Of a stretch of 64,000 nt of DNA, positions 45,240 through 55,747 are shown one piece after another; position 1 is the first letter of the stretch, and the number at the start of each line of letters is the position of its first letter. The stretch is from Norana najaformis. Lineage: Eukaryota > Annelida > Clitellata > Crassiclitellata > Hormogastridae. Location of the stretch: positions 48,996,530 to 49,060,529 of the forward strand of contig OZ029914.1 of the NCBI GenBank assembly GCA_964023275.1. Reading direction: 5' to 3'. A program made the position numbers and the translations under genes. The notes below the pieces were generated by a model that had not been told where the DNA came from, did not search any database, and saw only the letters and a program-made list of their open reading frames with translations.

Positions 45240-45890
45240 GACCACTTAACCATGGACGGCTTAATTCTTAAGAATTGATTAATTCAAGAAATGTACGGCT
45301 GATGTTTTCTGCTCAAGGATAACTTCCGACTCACAAACAATTGATTAATTCAAGAAATGCACTTAATTATATATAAATGTTTAAATTAGTAAACGAAGTG
45401 TATTTGGGCTTTCTGACACAGTCCTACAGCAACACGTTTCTCTCAAGGGGCGCAAGACAGGTCCGCAGTAAATGTTAATGTACTTAGCACTTAATCGAAA
45501 CATATATTACTGGAATATACATAAACAAATTTATGTCTCTCAGAGACTTTTGTGATCTATGCTTAATTTTGAAATTTCTTAGTTGCTGCTTACTTTTGAC
45601 ACAGGAAACTGTGATTCGGACTCTACCATCATAAGTAATACTACTTACATTTATAATTGTATGCATCAATTCATACTGTACTTTGTTCTAGAATATGCAA
45701 GGTCTAATATCAGATATTATAACTTGGTGCATGTGTAGTCTTCCTTTCTGTCATGTTTTCCACTATCTCTGCTGTTCAGAATCTGTTATGGTATGTGGCT
45801 TATTTGTTTGACCATGGTTCCAGACATTGAATTTATTAATTATTTCCTCCTTCGTTATTTTGTTGAAATTCATTTCTTTGTTTTACAATT

Positions 45891-46248
45891 TCAACGTTTA
45901 AGTTTTGTTATAACCTATGTTACGCAAGCATTTATCAAGAACTATTTCGATGTTTTTAGATTTCAGCGACAGCTTGTATCAAAACTCTTCACAAGTAGGA
46001 CAATGAAATGCTTTGATACAAGCGTTTCAATGTCCTACTTTTGAAATTTCAAATACTAAAACTTTAAAGGGAACGAAAATTATGTTTTCAACGTTTAAGC
46101 TTTGTTGTAGCCTGTGTTACGCAAACATTTATCAAGAACTATTTCGATGTTTCTAGATTTCAGCGACAGCTTGTATCAAAGCATTTCAATGCCCTACTAT
46201 TGAAGTTTCAAATATTAAAACTTTAAAAGGAATGAAAATTACGTTAGT
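45891..46248. repeat. Two tandem imperfect repeats, the first with a local inverted insertion
   Basis: Both units start near CAACGTTTAAG, then TTACGCAA, CATTTATCAAGAACTATT and TTTCAGCGACAGCTTG. The first has about 40 extra bp that are the reverse complement of its own neighbourhood (AAGTAGGACAATGAAATG against CATTTCAATGTCCTACTT-type), giving a long palindrome. They lie in the probable 3' UTR of gene C. Confidence 0.8.
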
Positions 46249-46296
46249 TAATATGGTACGTAGCTGTTTCTTTTTAGATTTTATGTGATCCGAGCC

Positions 46297-46302
46297 AATA
46301 AA
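46297..46302 (+). terminator. Candidate polyadenylation signal of gene C
   Basis: AATAAA in GCCAATAAAGTTATT, about 1.06 kb after the stop codon. Confidence 0.4.
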
Positions 46303-46469
46303 GTTATTAAAATATAGCAATGTATTTTGAATGGACCCATGGAATGGATTATGAATTCTCACTGTTGTTTCACTTCGAAGCGACCACTGATTGATGTCTT
46401 GTGCGTTATTAAAAACCGCGTTATAAAAGTATCCCTAGTAAATCTGATTTCCTATGTTTACATCTTTCG

Positions 46470-46800
46470 CCAAAAAAGTTGCCATTTTTCGGATTACTGC
46501 CAATTTCTTTAGTTTTTTTTGTAGCTTGCCTAATGTAAAAAAACCTGATACACTTTAGTAATCAATCATTCTCAATTCAGGTCTAGATCCTAAAGTCTCG
46601 ACCATCACCTCTTTTCAAATATTTAGCCAACGAAATAGGACATAGTTTTCTTAACGATTGTACCGACTTAGCAGGCTGCTTTTGATCAGACACCAACACG
46701 TAGACCGATTTAAAAAGATACATAATGTGAATAGATATATCCAAATGCATACACCTACATATTCATACACATACATACACACATACACAGTTTTTTCCGA
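46470..46800 (+). pseudogene. Relic duplicate of gene C's penultimate exon region
   Basis: Aligns with 42273-42500 and then 43750-43850: TTCGCCAAAAAAG, GCCTAATGTAAA, CTAGATCCTAAAGTCTCGAC, TTAGCCAACGAAA and GATATATCCAAATGCA. The donor GT is changed to TT (AAG|TTGCC). The Tc1 element is absent here, so it inserted into gene C after this duplication. Only scraps of an exon remain. Confidence 0.65.
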
Positions 46801-47035
46801 GCTGTAGCATTTAAAACAGATTGATGTTGGCTAATACAAAACGAAAGAGATTTGCACAGATGGCTTTACCATAGTCGACCGTAGAACACATGAATGCGTG
46901 CATCAGAGTAGAACAGCCTTAGGAGAAAGCGAATGGCGCATAGTGCCTTCTGGCGCAGGTGATAAAAGCATGCTCTACATACTGTCTTCAAATGCTCAGA
47001 GAAAGTCAATTCTTGGTTTAAGTGACAAAGAAGAT
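46801..47035 (-). mobile_element. CR1-like LINE fragment
   Basis: Minus-strand pieces in shifting frames read SEHLKTVCRAC, FYHLRQ, YSDARIHVF and HQSVLNATA. This is the same order as the conserved post-RT region of CR1 LINEs (HLRQLR, ALVxSRxDYCN, LQxVLNAAAR). Confidence 0.55.
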
Positions 47036-47349
47036 GCAAGGTATATTGGTGGTAGAATATTATAATACATTTTGTTTAACTTCTATGGCATATCCATACC
47101 AGACTTGATGTCGTGCAACATGAAAGTCTTAACAGGCCAATACAGGAAAGTCAAACGGGTGACAACACATTCCTTTTGGCCTATAATCATAACATATGTC
47201 GAACTCACACAGAAGCAACCAGAGCAGCATAATACATTACCTGTGAAGTTATCAGAAGGCGGAGTATTCAAAACATTGCGACTCAGTTAATAATAACATG
47301 AATAAGCTGTCAATTACTTAGAAGCACATTATAGAATGTATGGAAAAGT

Positions 47350-47830
47350 CATGGCATATTGCTTGCAACAAAGATACGACTTTTGAAAGTTTTTATGTGG
47401 CCAGTGGCACAGTATGTCTCTGAGACCTGGCCCATAAAGATAGCTAAGGGGCAAAAATCAATGCATTTGAAATTAAGTGTTTGCGGCAGATTCTTAAGAG
47501 TACCGTGGACTGATAAGAAGACAAATGAGTGGGTCTTAGAGAGGGCAGCAGTAGAGAGGAGTCTGTTCGGCTTAATCAAAAAGAGGAAGCTTTCATACTT
47601 CTGGCCATGTGCTACAAAGAGCGGAGACTGCTCAGAGAAAGAGGTCATCCAAGGCACAATTCCTGGCTCCCGAGCTCGAGGAAGACTCAATATTACATCA
47701 TAGTCAACATAAAATCGTGAACTGAATTATGGTTCGACCAGTTATTACTGGAGACAAGGGACACATTCCACTAGGCAAATCCTAGGCTAGAGGACAGTTA
47801 AAGACAAGACAAGGAGCAAATTAAACACTG
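47350..47830 (+). mobile_element. LINE 3' end (RTE/CFDP2-like), long open frame
   Basis: The frame 47359-47703 reads LLKVFMWPVAQYVSETW, RVPWTDKKTNEWVLERA, LFGLIKKRKLSYFWP and EVIQGTIPGSRARGR. This is the standard C-terminal order of this LINE group (VWPVxLYGCESW to KRKLxYFGHV to GxxPGxRxRGRP). The 5' part is missing. Confidence 0.8.
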
Positions 47831-47839
47831 TGCTTAAAA

Positions 47840-49240
47840 GTAAAAAATACTACTAACAGATTTATTTGTACTGCTTTGGCTCTCAATTAAATGTAACTAA
47901 GATTCTGATTGTAATTTTAATTGCAATTGGAAATGTATATAGCACCTCTTCAATAGAAATCACTTTGTTCTTGTACGCACTGCCAGTGCTAGGTCAAATG
48001 ATGTTAAAGTTTTTTAAGGAACAAAACCAGCTTATTTGTAGTCAGTTAAAGCAAAATTAGCGAGACAGACTTAAACCGGTTCGGTTCAGACTCAAATTTT
48101 TAAAAAATCATGCATATCTTTGGGAAAACGCCTACGGCGGATGGGACTTAGAATAGCAGCGACAAAAAAGATAATGAGAAGATTTGGGAGATAAGTTTTC
48201 AAAATGCTGCTTTGAGCTTTTAATGATAGTGCTACAACAGGCGCTATATTCTGAGCTGTTACCTAAAACGCGGGAAACTTACCTGCTGGCCGGAAGACAG
48301 GAGGGACTGTTGTGCACGGTGTACGAGAACGAAGACGATTGTCTAGACGGTCTTTGGTCAGTCGCTAATGAGGGAGCGAACTCAAGGAGTCTTTGGTCGG
48401 AGGGACAGGAGCCAGCTGAAGAGGAATTTGGGGAGTTCAAGGCAGGTTTCCGTCGAACGAACTGAAAAAGCGAGGCCTTGCAACCGACAACACATACGAA
48501 TAATCGCCAATAAAGCTAGAACCTCGGAAGAATTGATGCGCTAAAGATTCTCCTCGCTCATTATATTTTCTGATTCGTGACACTGAATATATTATCAGTT
48601 ACTTTCTTGAGTGCAATAATTGCAGCAATAAGCTCTTCTTCAAATAAAAGTAGAATTTTGCACTAGCACCGCAAAAAAACAAAAAAATGTTGAAACAACG
48701 CTTAAGAATAGGCCTACTTCTAAGCAGAATTAGCTTGAAGTGCAAAATTAACTGATAATGTTTGAGTGTACATAATGTCTGAGTGTATAGGCTATAAAGA
48801 CTTTCTTCATGGGAAAGTTTATAGCATAATAGCATATATTCTAAACAATAAACTCTAAGCTAACTGTGCGAAGTTACCGACAAGCGTCAAACATTGGCCT
48901 ATTTTTCTCAAAATTTCTTTTTATTAAATCATGAATCCATTTTGAACCTCTAGTAATTTCATACAGGCTTAGCCAAATAATAAAATCGTATATTTATATT
49001 AATAAAATGATGATGTTCTTTTTCGAAGATGTCCTAAAGTCGTTTTGTCTTTTGCGCATAAAGTGTTTAATTGGGCACGAATGGCATTTCAAAAAGAATT
49101 GTTTAATTCTTAAAGACCATATTCCTCAAGTGGAATTTAAGTGTCTTATTTTAAAGCCAAATACTTTATTTCTAACACATAGTATTATTAAAACCCATAA
49201 ATTAGGTCAGTTTTGAATGAGCCAACTGATTAAGACCCAT
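47840..49240. other. No firm gene; 94-codon frame at 48184-48465 of unknown nature
   Basis: AT-rich apart from 48270-48470, where GC rises and a + strand frame starts MGDKFSKCCFELLMIV and becomes acidic (YENEDDCLDGLWS). No family was recognised. It may be a decayed repeat. The rest shows nothing. Confidence 0.35.
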
Positions 49241-49244
49241 ATGT

Positions 49245-50400
49245 CTAGAGCTATCTTTTGGCCTCCACGGTACTCCTCTTCACTGGTTTCATTCTTATCT
49301 TAGCGGTCGAACACAGATGGTTATTCTTGGGGACTCCCGTACATCCTGGGTTAAAGTTGATATTGGTGTTCCCCAGGGCTCGGTCCTTGGTACTCTTTTA
49401 TACATTTTGTATACTGCTGATATCTCTTCCCTCTTTACTAAACACTTGGCTGTTGGTCATTTGTAGGCTGATGATGTCCAGGCTTTTGTTCAGGGACCTC
49501 CATCTGCGCAACTTGCTCTTGTTGGTAAGATTGATGCCCTGACTCACGATATTCAACATTGGATGTCCTGCAATCGTCTTCGCCTTAATCCTGCTAAGAC
49601 TCAGTTGATCTGGTTTGGTTCTAAATATCGTCTCGCTCAGATTGACTACTCTTGTTTATCTGAAGCTTTCCCCTATTTTATGTTTTCGTCTAGTGTTCGT
49701 AACCTGGGCGTTATACTTGACTATAACCTTACCTTCGCAAACCATGTCTCTAGTTTGACTCGGTCTTGATACTACCAATTAAGGCGCTTAAGAGTTGTTC
49801 GTCGTTCTGTTTCTTCCTCTGTCTTTACTACTATGATTCCTGCCATGATATGCTGACGCATTGACTACTGTAACACTGTACTTGCTGGTTTGCCTAAGTA
49901 TCCACTGTCTTCCTTTCAATCAGTGCTAAATTCTGCGGCCAGATTAATTTCACGTCTTCCTCGTTTCTCTCTTATCTCAGATTACATCATTCAGCAACTT
50001 CATTGGCTCCGTATCCAATCTCGTATTCAGTTTAAACTATTATCACTGATAATAAGAGCTCGCATGGGCCAGGCTCCAAAAATATCTTTGCGATCTTATT
50101 CGGCCTCCACACTCTAGTACCTCATCCCGCCCTTAACGTTCTTTAGATCGTATGGATCTATTTGTTCCTTGCGTTAAGTCCTCTCTTGCTCAGCAGAGGG
50201 CTTTTGCTGTTGTTGGCCCATCTCTCTGGAATGAACTTCCGCTATCGCTTCGTGCAAGGGTCACTGTTGCTAATACAGCTCAGTCAGCCCGTTGTTTATA
50301 GACGTTCTTATTTCCCAGGGGCTCTCACGCTGGAAGCGCCTCTGAGTAGTTTGTTCTGTAAGAAGCGCTATATAAGTTATCAAATACAATACAATACAAT
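49245..50400 (+). mobile_element. CR1-clade LINE, 5'-truncated, with AATAC tail
   Basis: The + strand in shifting frames reads VDIGVPQGSVLGTLL, ILYTADISSLF, LNPAKTQLIWFGSKYRL, SSVRNLGVILDYNLTF, ARLISRLPRF and QQLHWLRIQSRIQFKL. This covers RT motifs and the conserved CR1 C-terminal region. It ends in GCGCTATATAAGTTATC and then AATACAATACAAT, a CR1-type short repeat tail. A few stops and frameshifts. Confidence 0.9.
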
Positions 50401-50409
50401 TAACGTTAA

Positions 50410-51650
50410 TCCTACGAGGATGCCAGTAGGCATAAATATAATAACTGCGAATATAGTTGGCTAGAGTTGTGTTGGATTAATTATCATGTGATATATTTTA
50501 CAGGTTAGTTTTGAAAATAAGTTGTGTATGAGTCAGTGCCTTGAAGAAAAGTTTATATTTTTTCAAACCAAAATCAGTTCATTTAATGTTCTCAACAGAT
50601 TCAGCTTCGCTTGTACCACTTGAAAGGTAGACTTTTAGGCGACATACGACATCAAGGTTTAGAAAACGTAAACAAATATCACAATTATCATAAAGAATAA
50701 TGACATCTTAGCAAAGAATAACAGAAGCTGTCCTTTCCAGGTTTAGCTCCAAGTTAAAACCCCCCGTTTAATTTTGCTGAAGAGATTTTTACAATCAAAA
50801 CATGGCAGACTCCATCTGTCGAAACGAAAGTCATCTGTCAGTCTATTACTTTAAGAACGAGCCAAACAGATACCTTGATAGTTGCTCTCAGTAATCAACG
50901 TCTCTAATAAAACCAAAGAGTTAATTATGGAGCTTTGATCATTTTTAACATGTTAAGCGTTTATTTATTTATTTATTTATTAAAACACTTATTACAGGCG
51001 CAATGTCAGTAGACCTGAATCTCAGGCGCGGATGTCTGTTCGCTGTGGGCCAAGATGGCATATTAGGAAAAAACTACTAAATTCAGAAATAGAGAAATCA
51101 GGCTTATTGCCTGCAAACAACAAGTAACACCAATACTTTCCAAGTCAACGATATCTTTGATGTCATAGTTTCGTAAACCCTTTCTGGAGCTACAGATAAT
51201 ACCTTTTTGAGAGCTTTCTCGGACATTTGTGTCACGTCCTTGCTTCCCCTCTGGTCTAGCAGGAACAATTCGTGATGGGTTCGCTCAGCGCGAAGCTATA
51301 TTTTTAAAACTTGTAGTAACAAAGTCACGATGTGGAAAGTTCTCCTCAGCTGGTGTTCACTGTTGTATTCTGCCTGATCTCTTCTTAATCTGTTCCTGAT
51401 CTTAATCTCTATAGAATCACCCTTGCTGCGACAAACAGCATTTATAAAATCGAGTCGGCCGAACATAAGACCTGGGGTGTATATTGATATCCTTTCGCCC
51501 TATAGCTAGACTCTGTATCTCATAAACGTGTTCATCGCTGTGGGAGACTAGGCGGTTAACGTCCTTGCCCGCAAGATACGCTGGCGGATGGCACAGCATG
51601 TTCTGCGATGTCATAGTGGTGACCTCAGCCTTCATGGTCGTGACAATTTG
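50410..51650. other. Nothing firmly recognised
   Basis: TTTATTTATT runs occur near 50960. The GC-richer piece at 51200-51640 has no recognisable coding motif. Confidence 0.4.
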
Positions 51651-51669
51651 TAAACATTTATTTCAATAA

Positions 51670-51850
51670 ATTAGTGTGATAATCGTCTCAACTGTAACCC
51701 TGCGAAGTTCCAAGAATCCAACACATAATATACTGATACCTTCATAAATCTATAAATTTAAGAGGGAAGAACGAAGGCCACATCGATGACTTTCATTCGG
51801 CATTTTATTAGCCACGTCTCCCAGTTTTTTAGTCTTTAAGGTTTGCGTCT
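51670..51850. repeat. Dispersed repeat, pairs with 63200-63360
   Basis: GAAGTTCCAAGAATC, CACATAA, ATACCTTCATAAATC and TAAATTTAAGAG are shared in order with 63200-63360. Unclassified. Confidence 0.65.
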
Positions 51851-52049
51851 TCTAGGTTCGGTTCTAAATATAGACCCAGCTTTTCTTCTCTGTCCTTCCT
51901 GAATGTCGCCATTTTTACTTATTAGGCCTACATTATAATGTAGGCTCCGTTAAAACGGTCACTTACAAAATATTATGTTATGTAATGTGAGCATTTTATA
52001 GTGCCTACTAAATTAGTAACTGGCTCTCCTCGCAAACCTAATTATCTTA

Positions 52050-52500
52050 ATGATGTTGGAGTTCATTTAGAACAACAGTTTCATCCGTGGGAAAATAATG
52101 CTGGAATAGTTCGGAAAAGTAGTCACTGGCGGAACTTCTCACAACCACAGAAACCAGCCAACTAGGTTTCTTGCGCCATCTGCTGAACGGCAAAGCAAAC
52201 TGTCTTAATATCGCCATCTGCTGAGAACGCACGAAGGCAGATTTTATCGTAGTCGGGGTTTTTAAAGTTCATTTTAACGTAAAGGTTCAGACAAAAGTAA
52301 ATAGTAAAAAATAACTACACAAATACGATTCGGACTGACATAATTATAATGATGAATAAAACACATACATTCCATTAGTCAGAAATAAGTTTAGTTCTAC
52401 CCCAAAACGACCGTCTTTATTAAGTCATTTTGTTCAAGCCAGTATTTTGCGTTCAGAACGTGACAATCGCCATCTGTCGAAAACAATCGGCATTAGTCTG
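52050..52500. repeat. Recurring CGCCATCTGCTGA motif
   Basis: GCGCCATCTGCTGAACGG (about 52170), CGCCATCTGCTGAGAACG (about 52210) and CGCCATCTGTCGAAAAC (about 52470) recur. Related CCATCTGTCGAAACG lies at 50810. Probably fragments of one repeat family. Confidence 0.45.
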
Positions 52501-52554
52501 TTTCTGTTACAACGCGTCAAAAATATTACTTTGGTAGTACAGTACCTTTCCTGT

Positions 52555-52665
52555 CTATCGACTTTGTTTTGACTGAGTGCGTATAAATAAGGTGGTTTCC
52601 GCGACTTAGTTTACTTTAGGCGCTATAGAAATCTCGAGTTTACGATTTCGATTATGATATCGACG
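52555..52665 (+). mobile_element. LINE 3' tail, plus strand
   Basis: TCGACTTTGTTTTGACTGAG, then CCGCGACTTAG, GGCGCTATAGAAATCTCGAG and TTTACGATTTCGATTA, the 3' end of the CR1/L2-like family. Confidence 0.7.
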
Positions 52666-53199
52666 TCTCTTGAATGCAAAGTTAAACATGCAGCTGTGAA
52701 CGCCTTTAAGCTTGGGATTTAATTTGACGTAACCCAGAGCTTTTAGATGGCGTTTATAAATTTACATTACATTTGGCGATGTTACATTCATATAGTGATT
52801 CCAGTTTTCATTGCTTTAGTCTTTGTTTCTTTAATTTCTTCATTTGATGATGTAACCATAACATTTCTTTATTTGCCCATCACATATATCTCTCGTCTGT
52901 TCTATATATTGGCATGTAGCTTTTCACCTTAAAAGATTGCAGAATAATGTTCTCCAATGCTGTTATTTGCACAGTACATTTCAAAATTATGTGCTCTATT
53001 GATCATTGATGATTGGAAATCCTGTTGTAGCATATAGCCACCTAGCGCTTAGAACAATATTTATAGACCCGCATAATTGTTCTGCGTGGTTGAATCATGT
53101 TACGCTATGTAGTGGCTCAGGCAGCTGACGTTAGGTCTGGTTAACCTTTCCAAGGTGACATGTAGGCCAAATCCAAACACCATCCACCGTAGCCGCCTG

Positions 53200-53355
53200 C
53201 CTCCCTGCCTGCTCTTGGATCTTGGCCTGGAACCTAAGCCTTCTTGCCTATCGATTTTGTCTTGACTGAGCGCCTGTTAATACGCTGATCCCCGCGACTT
53301 TGTTTTCGTTGGGCGCTGTAGAAATCTCGAGTTTGCGATTACGATTACAAATAGG
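53200..53355 (+). mobile_element. LINE 3' tail, plus strand
   Basis: TTGGATCTTGGCCTGGAAC, TTTGTCTTGACTGAGCGCC, TTGGGCGCTGTAGAAATC and GCGATTACGATTAC. Same family as 52555, with the intact hexamer-type tail. Confidence 0.75.
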
Positions 53356-53774
53356 TCTACGAATGCTTCCATAATAAAGTGGATGCTGGTGGTGACAGCA
53401 TGTGATCATCGCTATAGAAAAAGGCTGACACTGACTTTTTTGCTTAATGTCCTGTGCTTATGCATAGAAATGTAGGCCTAAGTCATCTGCGTTAAATAAG
53501 GTTTCGTTGGTAGATTAATCCTATTATGAATCCTCAGAAACCATGAAAGGAGTGTTTCAAAATAACTCTTCAAAATGTCTCTTTATTGCCTTAGAAAACA
53601 AGTTTTTATTTCATGAACATAATCCTGAAGCATAAGGGATTTGCATCGTGCAAATTACAATACGGAATTGATTATGTTGTTCTTGTAAGTTTTGCGTCAC
53701 AGTGTACATGGTCCGCACACGGGTGGGGGCTTCAAATCGCGTGGCGCCCATTCAAACGGGCAGTAGCGGTGAAG

Positions 53775-53990
53775 AATCTCGTAATCGTAATAGTAAATTC
53801 GAAATTCCTAAAGCGCTATTTAAAAGCTAAGCGCAGGGCACCAGCTTATTCTCCAGCGCTGCGTCAAGTCAGTGGGGTTGTCCAAAGATGCTATGTTAAG
53901 AAACAAGTATGGTTGCCAGAAGACCAGAGAAACAAGGGGGAAAGGATCTGTTAGGATGGGTTGTGTTTAAGGTGAGTGAAATGGGAAGGC
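53775..53990 (-). mobile_element. LINE 3' tail inserted into the left arm
   Basis: TCGTAATCGTAATAGTAAAT, then CTTATTCTCCAGCGCTGCG. Absent at the same point of copy 2, where GGATCTCACC runs straight on. Confidence 0.65.
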
Positions 53991-54321
53991 AGCTCAATCT
54001 AACACCTAAATTCATTGAAAAATGGGCAGGTTCGAGGCCAAACGGTCGCTATAGAAAATCTTGTACATTTACATTACTTAATTTTATGTAGGCTATATGT
54101 AATTTTCAAAAATTGGAGAATTGGGTCGCATTAACATATTCCGCATTGACTTTGGCCAGACTCCTCTAATCAACCACGATAACAACTGATAACCATGGAA
54201 TTTACAATGCTTCGGAAAACAGGCATGCCAGTCTATAAATATCAATCTGCAAGCGATGAATTGGCAGTTTGCCAGCAGCCTATCCTACTCGAAGCATAAT
54301 AACACATATGGATAATGTAGG

Positions 54322-54907
54322 CAGTGGCAGAAATCACAGGGGACAGAGGGGGACTATACCCCTCAAAGTTTTGACTAGGGCGGATTATTCCCCTAAAGCT
54401 AAAACTTATAATGAACCGGATATCAGAGGGAACAGTGCTAAACCAAGCATTGTCCCCATGCTTCAACTTTTATGCATTGTTCCATAAGATCCAATATGTT
54501 TGGTGCCAAATTTTAAAAAATGAATAATTTCATAGGCTACTCCCGATTTATGAAGTTTATGTTCACTGGCACTACCCCATCCACCAACGGTGAATAAAAA
54601 CCGTTCAAACGTTTTGACCGATTTATGCATAGAACAGTGTACATTAAACAGACAGTAAATCTTCTGTTTGTTGTCAATAACTAAAAGTCATTCGACTTAT
54701 TTAGCCTTTACTTAGAATCTAGATGTTTAATCCGTTATATGAACTCTGTAATCTGCATGCAGTTGATAAATTATGAATATTTGTGTAGTCTCTGTCTCCT
54801 CCATTTATGTTTACTGTCTCATCACATAACGAACCAAAAAAAAATAAAAAACAATTTCGGCGCTATCACGCCGTCCCCCCAAAGTTATGTAAAGATTTTC
54901 GCCTCTG
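54322..54907. mobile_element. hAT-like non-autonomous insertion
   Basis: Ends CAGTGGCAGAAATC and, inverted, CAGAGGCGAAAATC resemble CAGTGGCGGAT-type hAT termini. Flanks AATGTAGG and AATGAAGA look like an aged 8-bp target duplication. Copy 2 keeps the unoccupied site at about 61466-61474 (CAGTGTAGGCCTACTATT). Confidence 0.6.
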
Positions 54908-55377
54908 AATGAAGACCTACTATTTGGTCTTGTTCTAAAAGGTTCGATAGTGACTGATAATCACAAAAGAAATGACACCATATACAGAGTACAATTATCC
55001 TAAGGGCGGTAACAAATTATTAAATTTGAAGCAGTCTAATAATTCCTAGTAGCCTTTCCAGAAAAAGGTAATATTTTTCAACTGGACCTATATGTAGTCA
55101 AAATGCCATTGGACAAAGATAACTAGAGATGTTCGGTTGTCCGATATGCACTTCGGTGCGACTGTAATTGCTAACTTCAATAGTTATTTAGGAGGTTAAT
55201 TAGTTTAATAATAACAACAATAAATGTAAATGTGCACTTTTTCTATGGCGACCGTACGGCCTCGAACCCTGCTCATTTTTCAGTTAACTGATCGGTGAGA
55301 TCCTTCACCACCGCTGCCCGTTTGAATGGGTGCCCCGCCATTTAAGTGTCCATTTGGGGATCTGAAATGGTGCCTGA

Positions 55378-55430
55378 TCATCATCATCATCATCATCAGC
55401 ATCATCATCATCATCATCATCATCATCATT
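55378..55430. repeat. (CAT)n microsatellite
   Basis: At least 15 triplets. It encodes a spurious methionine run on the minus strand. Confidence 0.95.
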
Positions 55431-55629
55431 ACACTGGCCAACACATAATTTGTTGCCTCAAATGTTAGAACTGTTTCTGGGTATATTTGACCTGCTGATT
55501 CCAGAAAAGGCACCAGTTTTCTCCCAGCAGGTCTAGTTTTCGAGATATAGAACATTATGCCATATACCAGTCCTTGCCTCTGCTCGCCCATAAAACATAA
55601 GGCTATAGCTATAATTATGTAGTGCTCAA

Positions 55630-55635
55630 TTTATT
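55630..55635 (-). terminator. Candidate polyadenylation signal for the 569-residue gene
   Basis: TTTATT on the + strand is AATAAA on the minus strand, about 110 bp after the stop. Confidence 0.4.
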
Positions 55636-55747
55636 ATGTGATACAGTAAATAAACATAATAATACAAATACTTAAAAGAAAATGGTAGTACCTGAAACTG
55701 TACTTATATGATACCAAACAGAACAAGTTTGTTATAAAAATTTCAAG

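Larger units (their letters stand above)
53540..55440. mobile_element. Long inverted-repeat element, copy 1, with nested insertions
   Basis: Left arm segments (GTGGCGCCCATTCAAACGG, GTAGCGGTGA, GGCCAAACGGTCGCTATAG, TACATTTACATTA; 53740-54080) are reverse complements of the right arm (TAAATGTAAATGTG, CTATGGCGACCGTACGGCC, TTGAATGGGTGCCCCGCCA; 55215-55345). The right end runs into a (CAT)n tract. It aligns along its length with 60250-61930. A LINE tail (53775-53990) and a hAT-like insertion (54322-54907) break it. No transposase frame. Non-autonomous DNA transposon likely; superfamily unknown. Confidence 0.7.

Noticed and set aside
48184-48465. 94-codon frame starting MGDKFSKCC
   Set aside because: No family, splice context or codon support. 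Kept only as an unassigned stretch.
55280-55591. Methionine-run frame on the minus strand
   Set aside because: Made by the CAT repeat at the end of the inverted-repeat element.
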